A stretch of DNA of 36,085 nt from Pseudomonas proteolytica (GCF_007858275.1 NZ_VFEV01000053.1:1-36085); one strand, 5' to 3'; positions 7,236 to 15,264 are shown, numbered from the stretch's first letter. Notes: generated by a model from the letters alone, not told the origin. A program made the numbers and translations.

Positions 7236-8391
7236 CACATTGCCCGATCCCCTGGCGCTGTTCGACGGCGCGGCCTGTGCGCTGGCCGTCAGCGCCGAAG
7301 ACGGCACGCTCCTGCGGGTAAACCAGTGTTTCAGTGACTGGGTGGGCATGACGGCGGACGAACTGCACGGGCGACGTTTCCAGGACCTGCTGACCATGGG
7401 CGGGCGCATTTTTCATCAGACCCATCTTGCCCCGTTGATGCAGGTACAGGGCCGTGTCACCGAGGTCAAGCTCGACCTGCGCCATCGTGACGGCCACACC
7501 GTGACCGTCCTGCTCAATGCCATCAAGCGCGACCACCCCGACGGCGTGCGGCACGAACTGGCACTGTTCGGCACCACCGACCGCGACAAGTACGAACGCG
7601 AGCTGCTCAACGCACGCAAGTTGGCCGAAGCCCTGCTGCTGGAAAAAACCGCCGCCGAGACCGCGCTCCAGCAAGCCCAAGCCGAACTCAACGAGGCCTA
7701 TATCAAGGCAAAGCGCCGGGCGCTGTTTGCCGAACAAATGGTCGCCATCGTCAGTCACGACCTGAAAAACCCGCTGACCGCGATCAAGATGGCCTCCGAT
7801 TTCCTCGCCCGTGGTGAGCGCACCGCCAAGGAAACCCAATTGATTGGCCATATCGGTCAGTCATCGGAGCGCGCCCAACGGATGATCGCCGACCTGCTGG
7901 ACTTCACCCAGGCACGGGTCGGCGTGGGCATCGCTGTCACCCCCGCTGCGCTGGACCTGCATGACGTAACCCGGCGCGCCGTGGACGAGCTGCGGGTGGC
8001 CTTTCCCCGCGCCACCCTGGTGCATCACACCGTGGGCCCTGCCGATACTTGCCTGGATGGCGACCGCCTGCAGCAAATCATCGGCAACCTGGTGGCCAAT
8101 AGCGTGGCCTACGGCGACCTGCAACACCCCATCACCATAACCTCACGCCTGGGCGACGACGGGGCCAGCCTCTCGGTGCATAACCATGGGCCGGTGATTG
8201 CCGATGCGTTGATGAGCGTGCTGTTTGAGCCCATGACCCGAGGCACCGATCAGCACACCGATGTGCGCAGTGTCGGGCTGGGGCTGTTTATCGTGCGGGA
8301 AATTGCCAAGGCCCATGGCGGGGATGTCGTCGTCAGTTCCCAGGTGGGGAGTGGCACGATGTTTACGGCTTGCTTCCAGGCGCAGCATTGA
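7225..8391 (+). CDS. PAS-domain sensor histidine kinase, 388 aa, soluble
   Basis: Predicted cytoplasmic kinase with no membrane segment. A PAS domain covers about residues 10-118 (ACALAVSAEDGTLLRVNQCFSDWVGMTADELHGRRFQDLLTMGGRIFHQTHLAPLM). A coiled-coil linker follows (~120-165, ELLNARKLAEALLLEKTAAETALQQAQAELNEAY). The HisKA box VAIVSHDLKNPLTAIKMA gives His178. The HATPase part has IIGNLVANSVAYG and GLGLFIVREIAKAHGG. The gene begins inside the end of the RsbQ-like hydrolase gene. By analogy with RsbQ-RsbP, the PAS domain may receive a signal from the hydrolase or its product. No response regulator is adjacent, so the output is unknown. Confidence 0.9.
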   Translation: MTSDTLPDPLALFDGAACALAVSAEDGTLLRVNQCFSDWVGMTADELHGRRFQDLLTMGGRIFHQTHLAPLMQVQGRVTEVKLDLRHRDGHTVTVLLNAIKRDHPDGVRHELALFGTTDRDKYERELLNARKLAEALLLEKTAAETALQQAQAELNEAYIKAKRRALFAEQMVAIVSHDLKNPLTAIKMASDFLARGERTAKETQLIGHIGQSSERAQRMIADLLDFTQARVGVGIAVTPAALDLHDVTRRAVDELRVAFPRATLVHHTVGPADTCLDGDRLQQIIGNLVANSVAYGDLQHPITITSRLGDDGASLSVHNHGPVIADALMSVLFEPMTRGTDQHTDVRSVGLGLFIVREIAKAHGGDVVVSSQVGSGTMFTACFQAQH

Positions 8392-8433
8392 CGCTTCGAA
8401 TAGCCACCCACTGAATTCGCTTCAACTGCCGCT

Positions 8434-8452
8434 GCGTATTGAAACAATACGC
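8434..8452. terminator. Dyad GCGTATTG-AAA-CAATACGC, terminator or operator
   Basis: Perfect 8-bp arms with a 3-nt loop lie 43 bp after the kinase stop codon, followed by a T-containing but not T-rich stretch. It could end the rsbQ-kinase transcript or bind a regulator of the downstream acyltransferase gene. Confidence 0.4.
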
Positions 8453-8531
8453 TTTGCTGTGAATTTCAAAATCCGCCTGTGTGCCCCGCCTTATTAACAG
8501 CGCATATCTCCCAAACACTTCGGACTTTCCT

Positions 8532-8568
8532 TATGCCGCCGATCAACGGGGCATATTAGTATTTTTTT
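8532..8568 (+). terminator. Hairpin with T-run in the leader of the OlsB-like gene
   Basis: The stem TATGCC + CCG pairs with CGG + GGCATA across one bulged G and an ATCAA loop, and is followed by a run of seven T at 8562-8568. This has the form of an intrinsic terminator. It lies 45 bp before the acyltransferase start, so it either stops read-through from the kinase operon or acts as an attenuator. Confidence 0.5.
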
Positions 8569-8591
8569 ACCGCTATCAGGCAGCGGTTAAA
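8565..8591. promoter_or_regulatory. Dyad overlapping the start region of the OlsB-like gene
   Basis: ACCGCT (8569-8574) and AGCGGT (8582-8587) form perfect arms, and the match extends outwards (TTT/AAA) after one mismatch. It lies just upstream of the GGAAG ribosome-binding site. An operator or a second leader hairpin is possible. Confidence 0.35.
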
Positions 8592-8612
8592 TAAATCTAA
8601 AACGGAAGTCAC

Positions 8613-9401
8613 ATGCGATCAATAACAACATCCAGTGACAGCAACCCCAGTGCAAATAAAATCCATGCCAAGTTGACCGTAAGTCTTGCCGGCACACCGC
8701 AAGAAATACGTGAGGTACAACGTCTACGCCATAGAGTTTTCACTGAGACTTTCCAGCTTTCCGAACGGGTCAGCTGCCACGAACTTAACATCGATGAATT
8801 TGATGACTATTGTGACCACTTGATTGTGCGCGACGCCCAGACATCGTGTGTAGTGGGCGCCTATCGTTTGATGAGCCCGACAGTCGCGCAACGCATGGGA
8901 CGATACTATTGCGAACAGGAATTTGACCTGAGTCGTCTAAATCATTTACGACCGCGCATTGCCGAAGCGGGACATGCCTGCGTCCACCCGGATTACCGTA
9001 GCGGCAGCGTCATCATGCTGTTGTGGAAGGGTTTGGCCATGTATATGCAGCGTGAACACTGCGATTATCTGGTGGGGTGCGCCAGCGTGAGCCTGGCGGA
9101 TGGCGGCCACAATGCTGCGGCGCTGTATCAGGCGTTCACTGCACAAAGTTTTGCCCCAACCGACTATCGGGTGACGCCTTACAACCCATTTCCCGTGCAT
9201 GTCCCTGCAACCGGACATGTTCCACAGATGCCGCCGCTGCTAAAAGGCTATTTGCGCTGCGGTGCTTGGGTAGGTGGTGAGCCGGCCCGGGATCCGGACT
9301 TCAATACAGCTGATTTCTTCATGTTGTTGCCGCTATCGAAGTTGGACGGCCGTTATGCGCGCCATTACTTAAAAGCAGATAACCCAACAACCCCCTCCTA
9401 A
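8613..9401 (+). CDS. OlsB-like N-acyltransferase (GNAT fold), 262 aa
   Basis: OlsB N-acylates ornithine with a 3-hydroxyacyl group from acyl-ACP, the first step of ornithine lipid synthesis; related GNAT enzymes make other N-acyl amino acids. Matching segments are EVQRLRHRVFTETF (~34-47), the core AEAGHACVHPDYRSGSVIMLLWKGLAMYM (~117-145), YLVGCASVSLADGG, and the C-terminal MPPLLKGYLRCGAWVGGEPARDPDFNTADFFMLLPLSKLDGRYARHYLKA, which closely follows remembered Pseudomonas OlsB. No olsA-like O-acyltransferase is adjacent; instead an ACAD-fold gene starts 21 bp later, probably co-transcribed. Codons and leader are AT-richer than neighbours, suggesting transfer. The substrate may differ from ornithine, so no symbol is assigned. 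Confidence 0.82.
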   Translation: MRSITTSSDSNPSANKIHAKLTVSLAGTPQEIREVQRLRHRVFTETFQLSERVSCHELNIDEFDDYCDHLIVRDAQTSCVVGAYRLMSPTVAQRMGRYYCEQEFDLSRLNHLRPRIAEAGHACVHPDYRSGSVIMLLWKGLAMYMQREHCDYLVGCASVSLADGGHNAAALYQAFTAQSFAPTDYRVTPYNPFPVHVPATGHVPQMPPLLKGYLRCGAWVGGEPARDPDFNTADFFMLLPLSKLDGRYARHYLKADNPTTPS

Positions 9402-9422
9402 ACCTTAAAGAAACCAACCGAT

Positions 9423-10541
9423 ATGTTTTTACACGAAGAAAGAAACACTGCCTTCGAGTGGATGCCGGAGATGGCAGCCGCTCTTGAAACTGCCTCACTT
9501 CTTGATCTGGAACGTGGCAACCCTCAGCAACTGGCCAACATGTTTCGAACATTCGGCCACCCCGCACTTACCATTGCCAAAGAACTGGGTGGCGCAGGTG
9601 CCAGCGCATCAAGCGTCGCGAAACTGCATACGTGGGTCGGCGCGCATTGCCCGTCCCTGGCAATCATGATGACCATGCATCACCACACCGTTGCCGGAAT
9701 GATGGCCGCCAGGCAGTTCTTTCCTGATATTCAGGGGTTGTTGGGCTTGATTGCACGCGACAACTTATTAGTTGCCTCCGGGTTTGCCGAAGGACGCACG
9801 AATGCGCCTATCTTGGAATCAACAATGACCGTCGAAAAAACCCTCGGCGGCTACCTTGTCAACGGAAGCAAGAAACCGTGCACGATGACCCATCACTTCG
9901 ACGTCATAACGTTTGGCGTCAGTTGCCTTGATCCTGAAGGCCGCGCCCAAATCGGCATCGGTGTGGGATTTGCCGATGATCCAAGCATTGAGCGCAAGAA
10001 CTTCTGGGCTGTACCGCATTTGCAGGCGGCAGACAGCCATGAAGTTATTTTCAATAACTTGATGGTTCCCGAAGCCATGATGTGTTTCAGCGCCACCATC
10101 GATGATCAACTCGATGATGCTCAACAAGGAACGGGCAACCATTGGTTCGCCATCTGGTTTCAACTGCTGGTCAGCGCGTCCTACCTGGGAATGGCATCGG
10201 CGCTGGCATCACGTGCATTGGCTGGTAACAAAGGGTCGCAGGAGAATCGGGCGATGCTGCTCATCGACCTGCAGGGCGCCACCATGGCCTTGCGCGGTCT
10301 GGCGGCGTCGATTGACGACAATCGATTCTTGCGCCGTGATTTGGCGCACGCACAGGCAACCCGGTTTGCCATACAGGAGGCCGTGAACCGCATTAGCACG
10401 CATGCTTTCGAAATCCTGGGAGGAATGGCTTTCATGTCTTCAGAGGAGATCGCGTACCTGCTGGTTGCCACGCGCTTGCTGGCATTCCACCCGACCTCCA
10501 GGCTTGCCAGCACCGCGTTCCTGTGTGAACAACTGAGCTAA
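9423..10541 (+). CDS. Acyl-CoA dehydrogenase-fold flavoprotein, 372 aa
   Basis: ACAD-family flavoproteins desaturate acyl thioesters or, in some branches, oxygenate substrates. The fold is recognisable: an N-terminal helical part with TIAKELGGAGAS (~50-62), the beta domain LLVASGFAEGRTNAPI ... GGYLVNGSKKPCT (~115-153) and VIFNNLMVPEAMM (~208-220), and the C-terminal helices ending THAFEILGGMAFMSSEEIAYLLVATRLL (~326-353). Where ordinary ACADs have the catalytic Glu-Gly-Thr near the C-terminus, this protein has FHPTSR (355-360), so the usual base may be missing. It probably shares a transcript with the OlsB-like acyltransferase, perhaps modifying the acyl chain or the N-acyl product. It is richer in AT than most neighbours. 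Confidence 0.82.
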   Translation: MFLHEERNTAFEWMPEMAAALETASLLDLERGNPQQLANMFRTFGHPALTIAKELGGAGASASSVAKLHTWVGAHCPSLAIMMTMHHHTVAGMMAARQFFPDIQGLLGLIARDNLLVASGFAEGRTNAPILESTMTVEKTLGGYLVNGSKKPCTMTHHFDVITFGVSCLDPEGRAQIGIGVGFADDPSIERKNFWAVPHLQAADSHEVIFNNLMVPEAMMCFSATIDDQLDDAQQGTGNHWFAIWFQLLVSASYLGMASALASRALAGNKGSQENRAMLLIDLQGATMALRGLAASIDDNRFLRRDLAHAQATRFAIQEAVNRISTHAFEILGGMAFMSSEEIAYLLVATRLLAFHPTSRLASTAFLCEQLS

Positions 10542-10587
10542 GGAGCCGCCTGCCAGAGCCGGGCCTGCGGCCAGCCCTCGACTGGTC

Positions 10588-10971
10588 TTATGGGTAACTC
10601 ACCGTCACCAGGTAGGCCCCTGAGCGCAACGGTTTGCCCGCCGCATCGTTCAAGCGGTATTGCCGATCGAAGTAACGGCCATCGCCTGTGGTTTCAGTCA
10701 CCAGCTTGACCTTCACTGGCGAGTGGTCCACAGCGCTGACCGTGCGAACCGGTTCGACGATATGGGCGCTGATATCACCTCCCGGTGCAAACATCGGGCA
10801 GCCACTCAATGCCAATGTCGAGCCAACTCCCCCGCCCGTACTGCACGTTGCCTCGACGATGCTGCCATGAAACTGGATGACACCTTGGGCCACGGTGGTT
10901 GCTGCTTGGCCACTGCCGCTGACGAGCGCGAAAAACAGGCTGATACCAACTGCCAAACCTTGACTGCTCAT
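10588..10971 (-). CDS. Fimbrial-subunit-like exported protein, 127 aa
   Basis: A signal peptide (MSSQGLAVGISLFFALVSGSGQA) precedes a short mature chain whose start, VAQGVIQFHGSIVEATCS, looks like the N-terminal strand of type 1 fimbrillins (G-x-I-x-F-x-G-x-I-V-x-A-x-C). A second Cys follows in LSGCPMF and the C-terminus GAYLVTVSYP ends in a fimbrillin-like strand. The ATG at 10971 is preferred because AGGAG lies 8 nt upstream; an in-frame extension to 11031 would bury the signal peptide. No usher or chaperone gene is nearby, so it is an orphan subunit or a monomeric relative. It is somewhat short for a complete fimbrillin. Confidence 0.65.
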   Translation of the reverse strand: MSSQGLAVGISLFFALVSGSGQAATTVAQGVIQFHGSIVEATCSTGGGVGSTLALSGCPMFAPGGDISAHIVEPVRTVSAVDHSPVKVKLVTETTGDGRYFDRQYRLNDAAGKPLRSGAYLVTVSYP

Positions 10972-11065
10972 AGTGAACGCTCCTGGGTATGTACCCATCA
11001 CGTCGGCAGGCCTGGTCAGTTTCTTGAGCAATTGAGAAATACCTGATGGTTATTTTCTCAAGGAT

Positions 11066-11102
11066 GCCAACCGGGTCTCATATTGCGCAGATACCCGGCG
11101 GC
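11066..11102. terminator. Candidate hairpin after the L,D-transpeptidase gene
   Basis: CCGGGT (11071-11076) pairs with ACCCGG (11093-11098), extended by GCC/GGC outside small internal loops. It lies 17 bp past the stop codon of the minus-strand transpeptidase gene. A T-run is present only on the plus-strand side, so a minus-strand terminator role is uncertain. Confidence 0.35.
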
Positions 11103-11118
11103 TTTTAGGTGGGAGCGC

Positions 11119-12684
11119 CTACAGGACCGCGCCCAGCGCCTTCAACAACACCCCATCGCGGCTATAGATATCCGGCGCGTACAGCAACGCACCCTGGCTA
11201 TCCACTTGCACTGTCCAGTAGCCCAGCAATACGGGCACCGGCGTGGCCAGGCGGAACTCATGGGTCACCCCGGTGGCCAGCAACTCCTCGGTACGCGCCT
11301 TTTCCGCCGGGTTCACCAGCAAATCACGCAGCAACATCGGCTGCTCCACCCGCACACACCCTGAGCTGAAGGCCCGTGGCCCCTTGCTGAACAACGGCTG
11401 GCTGGGCGTATCGTGCAGGTACACGGAGAACGGGTTGGGGAACCGCATGACAATCTTGCCCAGCGGGTTACGCGGGCCGGCGTCCTGGCGCAGGAGGATA
11501 TTGCCGGGGTGCGACCAGTCCACTTCTTCGGGCGAGAGTGCGCGACCTTCACTGTCGAGCACCTTGAGGTTCTGCTGGCGCAAGTACTCCGGGTTCAGGC
11601 GAATGGCTGGCAGCTTGTCCTCGCGCATGATGGTCGGCGGGATCGTCCAGGTAGGGTTGAGGGTCAACCGCGTGATGCGCGATTTAAGCAGCGGCGTTTG
11701 CCGTTCGGCGCGGCCCACCTGCAAGCGCGTCTGCCACACGGGGACGCCGCCTTGGTAGACGCTCAACTGCGCAGCCGCGACGTTGACCAGAATGCCGTCT
11801 GGCTCCAGGTCCTGGGCCAACCAGCGGAAGCGTTCGAGATTGACCCGCAGTTGCTCGCGCCGCACCGCCGGGCTGACGTTGAGCTCGGCCACCGTCCCCG
11901 GGCCGATCACCCCATCGGCTTGCAGCGAATGGCTGGCCTGGAAGCGCTTCACTCCCTCGACCAACTCATTGGTGTATTGATTGCCCTTGGGCACGCTCGC
12001 CAGGTAGCCGCCACTGACCAGACGTGTGGCCAACGCCGGCACCCGTGGGTCGTCCCGGCCAGGGCGCAACAACGGGCCGTCTGCAATCACGCCCCATTGC
12101 GCCAAGGGTTGCAGGCGCTGGGTGGCGTAGGCTGCGCGCAGGCTGCGGTACAACTGGGCGCTGGGCCTGGCCTGGTCAAACGCCGCGGGCATGTCGGCAA
12201 GCCCGGCGCTGGCCAGTGCCAGCACGGCAAGGGCTGGGTCCTCGCTCGGCGGCTGGGAATGCCACAGCGGCTCGTAATGGGCCTGCTGCAAACGGCCGTA
12301 ATGCAAGTCATGCAGGGCTTGCAGATAGTGCTGGGTGGTTTCGAATTCGGTACACAGCACATTGCCAGTGCTTGTCGCGTCGGGCAGCCGATAATGCGCC
12401 GGGTCAAGGCCGTCGTCGGCCAGCAACAGCAACTGCTCCTGCAACGCCTGCCGGCGACCATCCACCCTCCAGAGGGGCGTATTGCCTTGTTGCTGGTAAA
12501 AAGCCTGTAGCCGCAGCTCGGCTGGCGTATCCAACTGAGTGGCTAAACCGGGGCAGACGCTCGACAACTGCCCAAGTGCCAGCTGTACTGGGTTTGACGG
12601 CTCGAGCAGCGCTTCATCGGCCGTGGCGACCAATGGTGCTACGAGCAAGCAAAGGCTCAAGTAACATGCAGTTTTTTTGAACAA
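11119..12684 (-). CDS. L,D-transpeptidase, LdtD/YcbB type, 521 aa
   Basis: Periplasmic enzyme predicted to form 3-3 peptide crosslinks in peptidoglycan. It has a signal peptide (MFKKTACYLSLCLLVAPLVATA), an N-terminal scaffold domain (~30-235), a PG_binding_1 motif (GVKRFQASHSLQADGVIGPGTVAELN, ~244-269) and a YkuD catalytic domain (~295-480). Within it are the substrate-loop strings LNPTWTIPPTIMREDKLP, His424 (VYLHDTP) and the active-site SSGCVRVEQP with Cys443 and Arg445. The length is shorter than E. coli LdtD (about 615) but usual for pseudomonads. The start is a TTG at 12684 with GGAG 8 nt upstream. A second, unrelated-looking L,D-transpeptidase is transcribed divergently from only 37 bp away. 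Confidence 0.9.
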   Translation of the reverse strand: MFKKTACYLSLCLLVAPLVATADEALLEPSNPVQLALGQLSSVCPGLATQLDTPAELRLQAFYQQQGNTPLWRVDGRRQALQEQLLLLADDGLDPAHYRLPDATSTGNVLCTEFETTQHYLQALHDLHYGRLQQAHYEPLWHSQPPSEDPALAVLALASAGLADMPAAFDQARPSAQLYRSLRAAYATQRLQPLAQWGVIADGPLLRPGRDDPRVPALATRLVSGGYLASVPKGNQYTNELVEGVKRFQASHSLQADGVIGPGTVAELNVSPAVRREQLRVNLERFRWLAQDLEPDGILVNVAAAQLSVYQGGVPVWQTRLQVGRAERQTPLLKSRITRLTLNPTWTIPPTIMREDKLPAIRLNPEYLRQQNLKVLDSEGRALSPEEVDWSHPGNILLRQDAGPRNPLGKIVMRFPNPFSVYLHDTPSQPLFSKGPRAFSSGCVRVEQPMLLRDLLVNPAEKARTEELLATGVTHEFRLATPVPVLLGYWTVQVDSQGALLYAPDIYSRDGVLLKALGAVL

Positions 12685-12721
12685 TGGCTTAGCTCCAATC
12701 TACGGCGGAGATGCTCGATAA

Positions 12722-13420
12722 ATGCTGAATATTGACTGCCGACTCGGCCTGATCGCCGCCGCCCTGGCCGCGTTTTGTACGGGTGCCTTCGCAGAGAATG
12801 CCAAACCTCATACCTTGTATAGCAGCCTGGCGCGCTCGGCTCCAGAACTCAATCCCGCAGTCCTCAAAAGCGCCCTCAGCGCCATGCAGTGTGCCGTCAA
12901 TAATGGCCAGGAACGCTCCGAACGCCTGGCAGTGATCGACTATTCGCAACCTTCGACCGCCCGTCGCCTGTGGATTTTCGATCTGCGCCAAAAAAAGCTG
13001 GTACTGCGCGACCTGGTGGCCCACGGGCAAAAATCCGGGGAAAACTTCGCCACCCAATTCTCCAACAGTGAAGGCAGCCATCAATCCAGCCTTGGCCTGT
13101 TCCGCACCCAGGAAAGCTACCAAGGCGCCCACGGCTACTCGCTGCGCATGGACGGCCTGGAGCCGGGCTTCAATGACCTGGCCCGCGACCGCGCCATCGT
13201 GATCCATGCCGCCGACTATGTCAGCCCGTTGTGGAGCAAGCGTGAAGGCCGCATCGGCCGCAGCCAGGGCTGCCCCGCCGTGCGCCCGCAAGTGGCGCGC
13301 CAGGTGGTGGACAAGCTCAAGGATGGGCAGTTCATGTTCTCCTGGTACCCCGACCAACGCTGGCTCAAGTCCTCGGCCTACCTCAATTGCAAACCGCGCC
13401 AGATCGCCAGCGCCGGTTGA
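12722..13420 (+). CDS. Murein L,D-transpeptidase catalytic-domain protein (YkuD_2-like), 232 aa
   Basis: Exported protein with a signal peptide (MLNIDCRLGLIAAALAAFCTGAFA). The catalytic domain has the family strings VIDYSQPSTARRLWIFDL, LVAHGQKSG, SSLGLFRTQESYQGAHGYSLRMDGLEPGFND, then IVIHAADYV (His162) and GRIGRSQGCPAVRP (Cys184). These place it in the compact YkuD_2-type group rather than the LdtD type. The role is presumably peptidoglycan remodelling or crosslinking in the periplasm. It is divergent from the LdtD-type gene with a very short shared intergenic region, which suggests joint control. ATG at 12722; GGAG lies about 10 nt upstream. Confidence 0.88.
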   Translation: MLNIDCRLGLIAAALAAFCTGAFAENAKPHTLYSSLARSAPELNPAVLKSALSAMQCAVNNGQERSERLAVIDYSQPSTARRLWIFDLRQKKLVLRDLVAHGQKSGENFATQFSNSEGSHQSSLGLFRTQESYQGAHGYSLRMDGLEPGFNDLARDRAIVIHAADYVSPLWSKREGRIGRSQGCPAVRPQVARQVVDKLKDGQFMFSWYPDQRWLKSSAYLNCKPRQIASAG

Positions 13421-13464
13421 GGTAGTATCTGGAAGGCCGAGCCTGACCAGAGAGAGGACCTGAA

Positions 13465-14214
13465 ATGCTTTTGCACCAGTCAACGTGGATCGAGATTGGC
13501 CAATTTCTCGACCGCAGCCGCACCGTGGTGATCCCCATTGGTTCCAACGAACAACATGGCCCCACGGGCCTGCTGGGCACCGATTGGATGTGCCCGGAAA
13601 TCATTGCCCATCAAGCACAAAAAGACGCCGATATTCTGATCGGCCCGACATTCAATATCGGCATGGCCCAGCATCACCTCGGGTTCCCCGGCACCATCTC
13701 CCTGCGGCCGTCGACGTTTATCGCCGCCATTGGCGACTGGACCCGCTCCCTGGCGGCCCATGGCTTTGAGAAAATCCTGTTTCTCAATGGCCATGGCGGC
13801 AATATCGCCACCATCGAAGCCGCCTTTTCCGAGCTGTACGCCGAGGCCAGCTTCGCCCGCCGCCCCGCCGGCTTCGCCTTGAAACTGTGCAACTGGTGGG
13901 ACTTGGAAGGCGTTGGCGAACTGGCACGCGCGCAGTTCCCGACCGGACATGGCACCCATGCCACCCCTTCGGAAATCGCGATTACCCAGTGGGCCTACCC
14001 GGACTCGATCAAGACGGCAGACTACTCGCCCCGGATTGCCCCCGCCGGCCCGATCCGCGAGGCCCAGGACTTTCGCGCCCGCCACCCGGATGGGCGCATG
14101 GGTTCCGACCCGGCTCTGGCAACACCAGAAAAAGGCGGTGAACTGGTGGCCCTGGCTGCCAAGGGCTTGGTAGCGGCGGTGCATGCCTTCAGCGGCGAAG
14201 CCATGCCTGACTGA
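13465..14214 (+). CDS. Creatininase family amidohydrolase, 249 aa
   Basis: Family members are metal-dependent amidohydrolases (creatinine amidohydrolase, MftE, FAPy deformylase). Metal-binding residues are visible: Glu29 and His31 in IGSNEQHGP, Asp40 in LLGTDW, His110 in LFLNGHGGN and Glu170 after GHGTHATPSE. The region NIGMAQHHLGFPGTISLRPSTF is typical. The length matches the family. RBS: AGAGAGGA before ATG 13465. No creatine-degradation genes are adjacent, so the substrate is open. The next small gene starts 58 bp downstream and may be co-transcribed. Confidence 0.88.
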   Translation: MLLHQSTWIEIGQFLDRSRTVVIPIGSNEQHGPTGLLGTDWMCPEIIAHQAQKDADILIGPTFNIGMAQHHLGFPGTISLRPSTFIAAIGDWTRSLAAHGFEKILFLNGHGGNIATIEAAFSELYAEASFARRPAGFALKLCNWWDLEGVGELARAQFPTGHGTHATPSEIAITQWAYPDSIKTADYSPRIAPAGPIREAQDFRARHPDGRMGSDPALATPEKGGELVALAAKGLVAAVHAFSGEAMPD

Positions 14215-14272
14215 CGCCATCCCCTGTAGAAGCCGGCGTACATACAACAAAATCTATAAGAAGGACCTGTCC

Positions 14273-14548
14273 ATGAAGCCCCATCAGAAGACTTTTGATC
14301 GCATCCGCAACGCTGTCCTGCCGGAGTTTCGCGAGCGCGTTGCCGACTATTTGGTGGAGTACGAAACCGTCCTCCAGGCCCCCGCTGTCGATACCCTTCA
14401 GGCCTGCGCCGCCGCCCAGCAGCTGCGCGGTTATCTGCGCGGTTTGAACACCACCCGGGTGCTGGGCATGGAAGACTGGGAAGACCTCGACCGCCGCGTC
14501 GCGCAGGAATGGCCGCTGGGCACTACAGCGCCGGGCGTGCCTGATTGA
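14273..14548 (+). CDS. Hypothetical protein, 91 aa
   Basis: A small soluble, mostly helical-looking protein (FDRIRNAVLPEFRERVADYLVEYETVLQAPAVDTLQACAAAQQLRGYLRGLNTTRVLGMEDWEDLDRRVAQEWPL). There is no signal peptide, membrane segment or motif that I recognise. The ATG at 14273 is preceded by AAGGA at good spacing, which supports a real gene; the in-frame extension upstream to 14183 lies inside the end of the creatininase gene. It overlaps the convergent GST gene by 26 bp. A remnant of a REP (CCTGTAGAAGCCGGC) lies in front of it. Confidence 0.65.
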   Translation: MKPHQKTFDRIRNAVLPEFRERVADYLVEYETVLQAPAVDTLQACAAAQQLRGYLRGLNTTRVLGMEDWEDLDRRVAQEWPLGTTAPGVPD

Positions 14549-15155
14549 CCCACGCCTGCACCGAAGGGCGCTGCCACTGACGCTGGGCGTACGCCACCAA
14601 CGGCGCGGGCACTGGATCGCCGTTGAGGATCAGCCGGTTGAGCATCACGGCCAGGTCCACATCGGCAATCGACCATTGGCCAAACAGATAGTCATCCCCG
14701 GCGGCCAGCCAGTGCTGCGCAGCCGCAATCAGCTTGTCAGCCGCCACCTGGGCCTGGGTGGATAACGGGCCGTACTTGATCCCGCAAAACACCACCAGCG
14801 TGGAGCGCTCCTGGCGGATCGGCAGCAAGTCACTGCGCAACCACGCCTGGATCTGCCGCGCCCGCGCGCGTTGACGTGGCTCCGTGGGGTAAACCGGCAC
14901 CTGGGGGAACACCTCGTCCAGGTACTCGGTAATTGCCGACGATTCGGACAAGGCAAACCCGCCCTGCTCCAGGGTCGGCACGCGCTGGGTCACAGACAAC
15001 CCGGCAAACGCCGGGGCCTGCTGCTCCAGCGCATCAAGGTCGAGGGTGTGCACCTCGAACGGCAAGCCTTTTTCCTGCAGGGTCACAAACACCGACATCG
15101 CATACGGGCTAGTGAACTGGGCATCGACATACAAGCGCATCGGCAGGTTCGTCAC
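14523..15155 (-). CDS. yfcF: Glutathione S-transferase, YfcF-like, 210 aa
   Basis: Cytosolic glutathione transferase. It follows remembered E. coli YfcF along nearly its whole length: RLYVDAQFTSPYAMSVFVTLQEKGLPFEVHTLDLDA (thioredoxin-like N-terminal domain), TQRVPTLEQGGFALSESSAITEYLDEVFP (glutathione-binding E-S-S motif), RARARQIQAWLRSDLLPIRQERSTLVVF and LFGQWSIADVDLAVMLNRLILNGDPVP (helical C-domain with the N-capping S-x-x-D). E. coli YfcF is reported to have glutathione transferase and peroxidase activity. The gene is 109 bp downstream of the DUF924 gene on the same strand. Confidence 0.88.
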   Translation of the reverse strand: MTNLPMRLYVDAQFTSPYAMSVFVTLQEKGLPFEVHTLDLDALEQQAPAFAGLSVTQRVPTLEQGGFALSESSAITEYLDEVFPQVPVYPTEPRQRARARQIQAWLRSDLLPIRQERSTLVVFCGIKYGPLSTQAQVAADKLIAAAQHWLAAGDDYLFGQWSIADVDLAVMLNRLILNGDPVPAPLVAYAQRQWQRPSVQAWVNQARPAL

Positions 15156-15264
15156 GGCGGCATCTCCTTGGGTGGACAGCCACGCTACGAGATGTGCGGC
15201 GACAAATACAATGCAGCTTTTTTATGGGGGCATTCCTCGGCGGAATACGACCGGTTCCTACACC

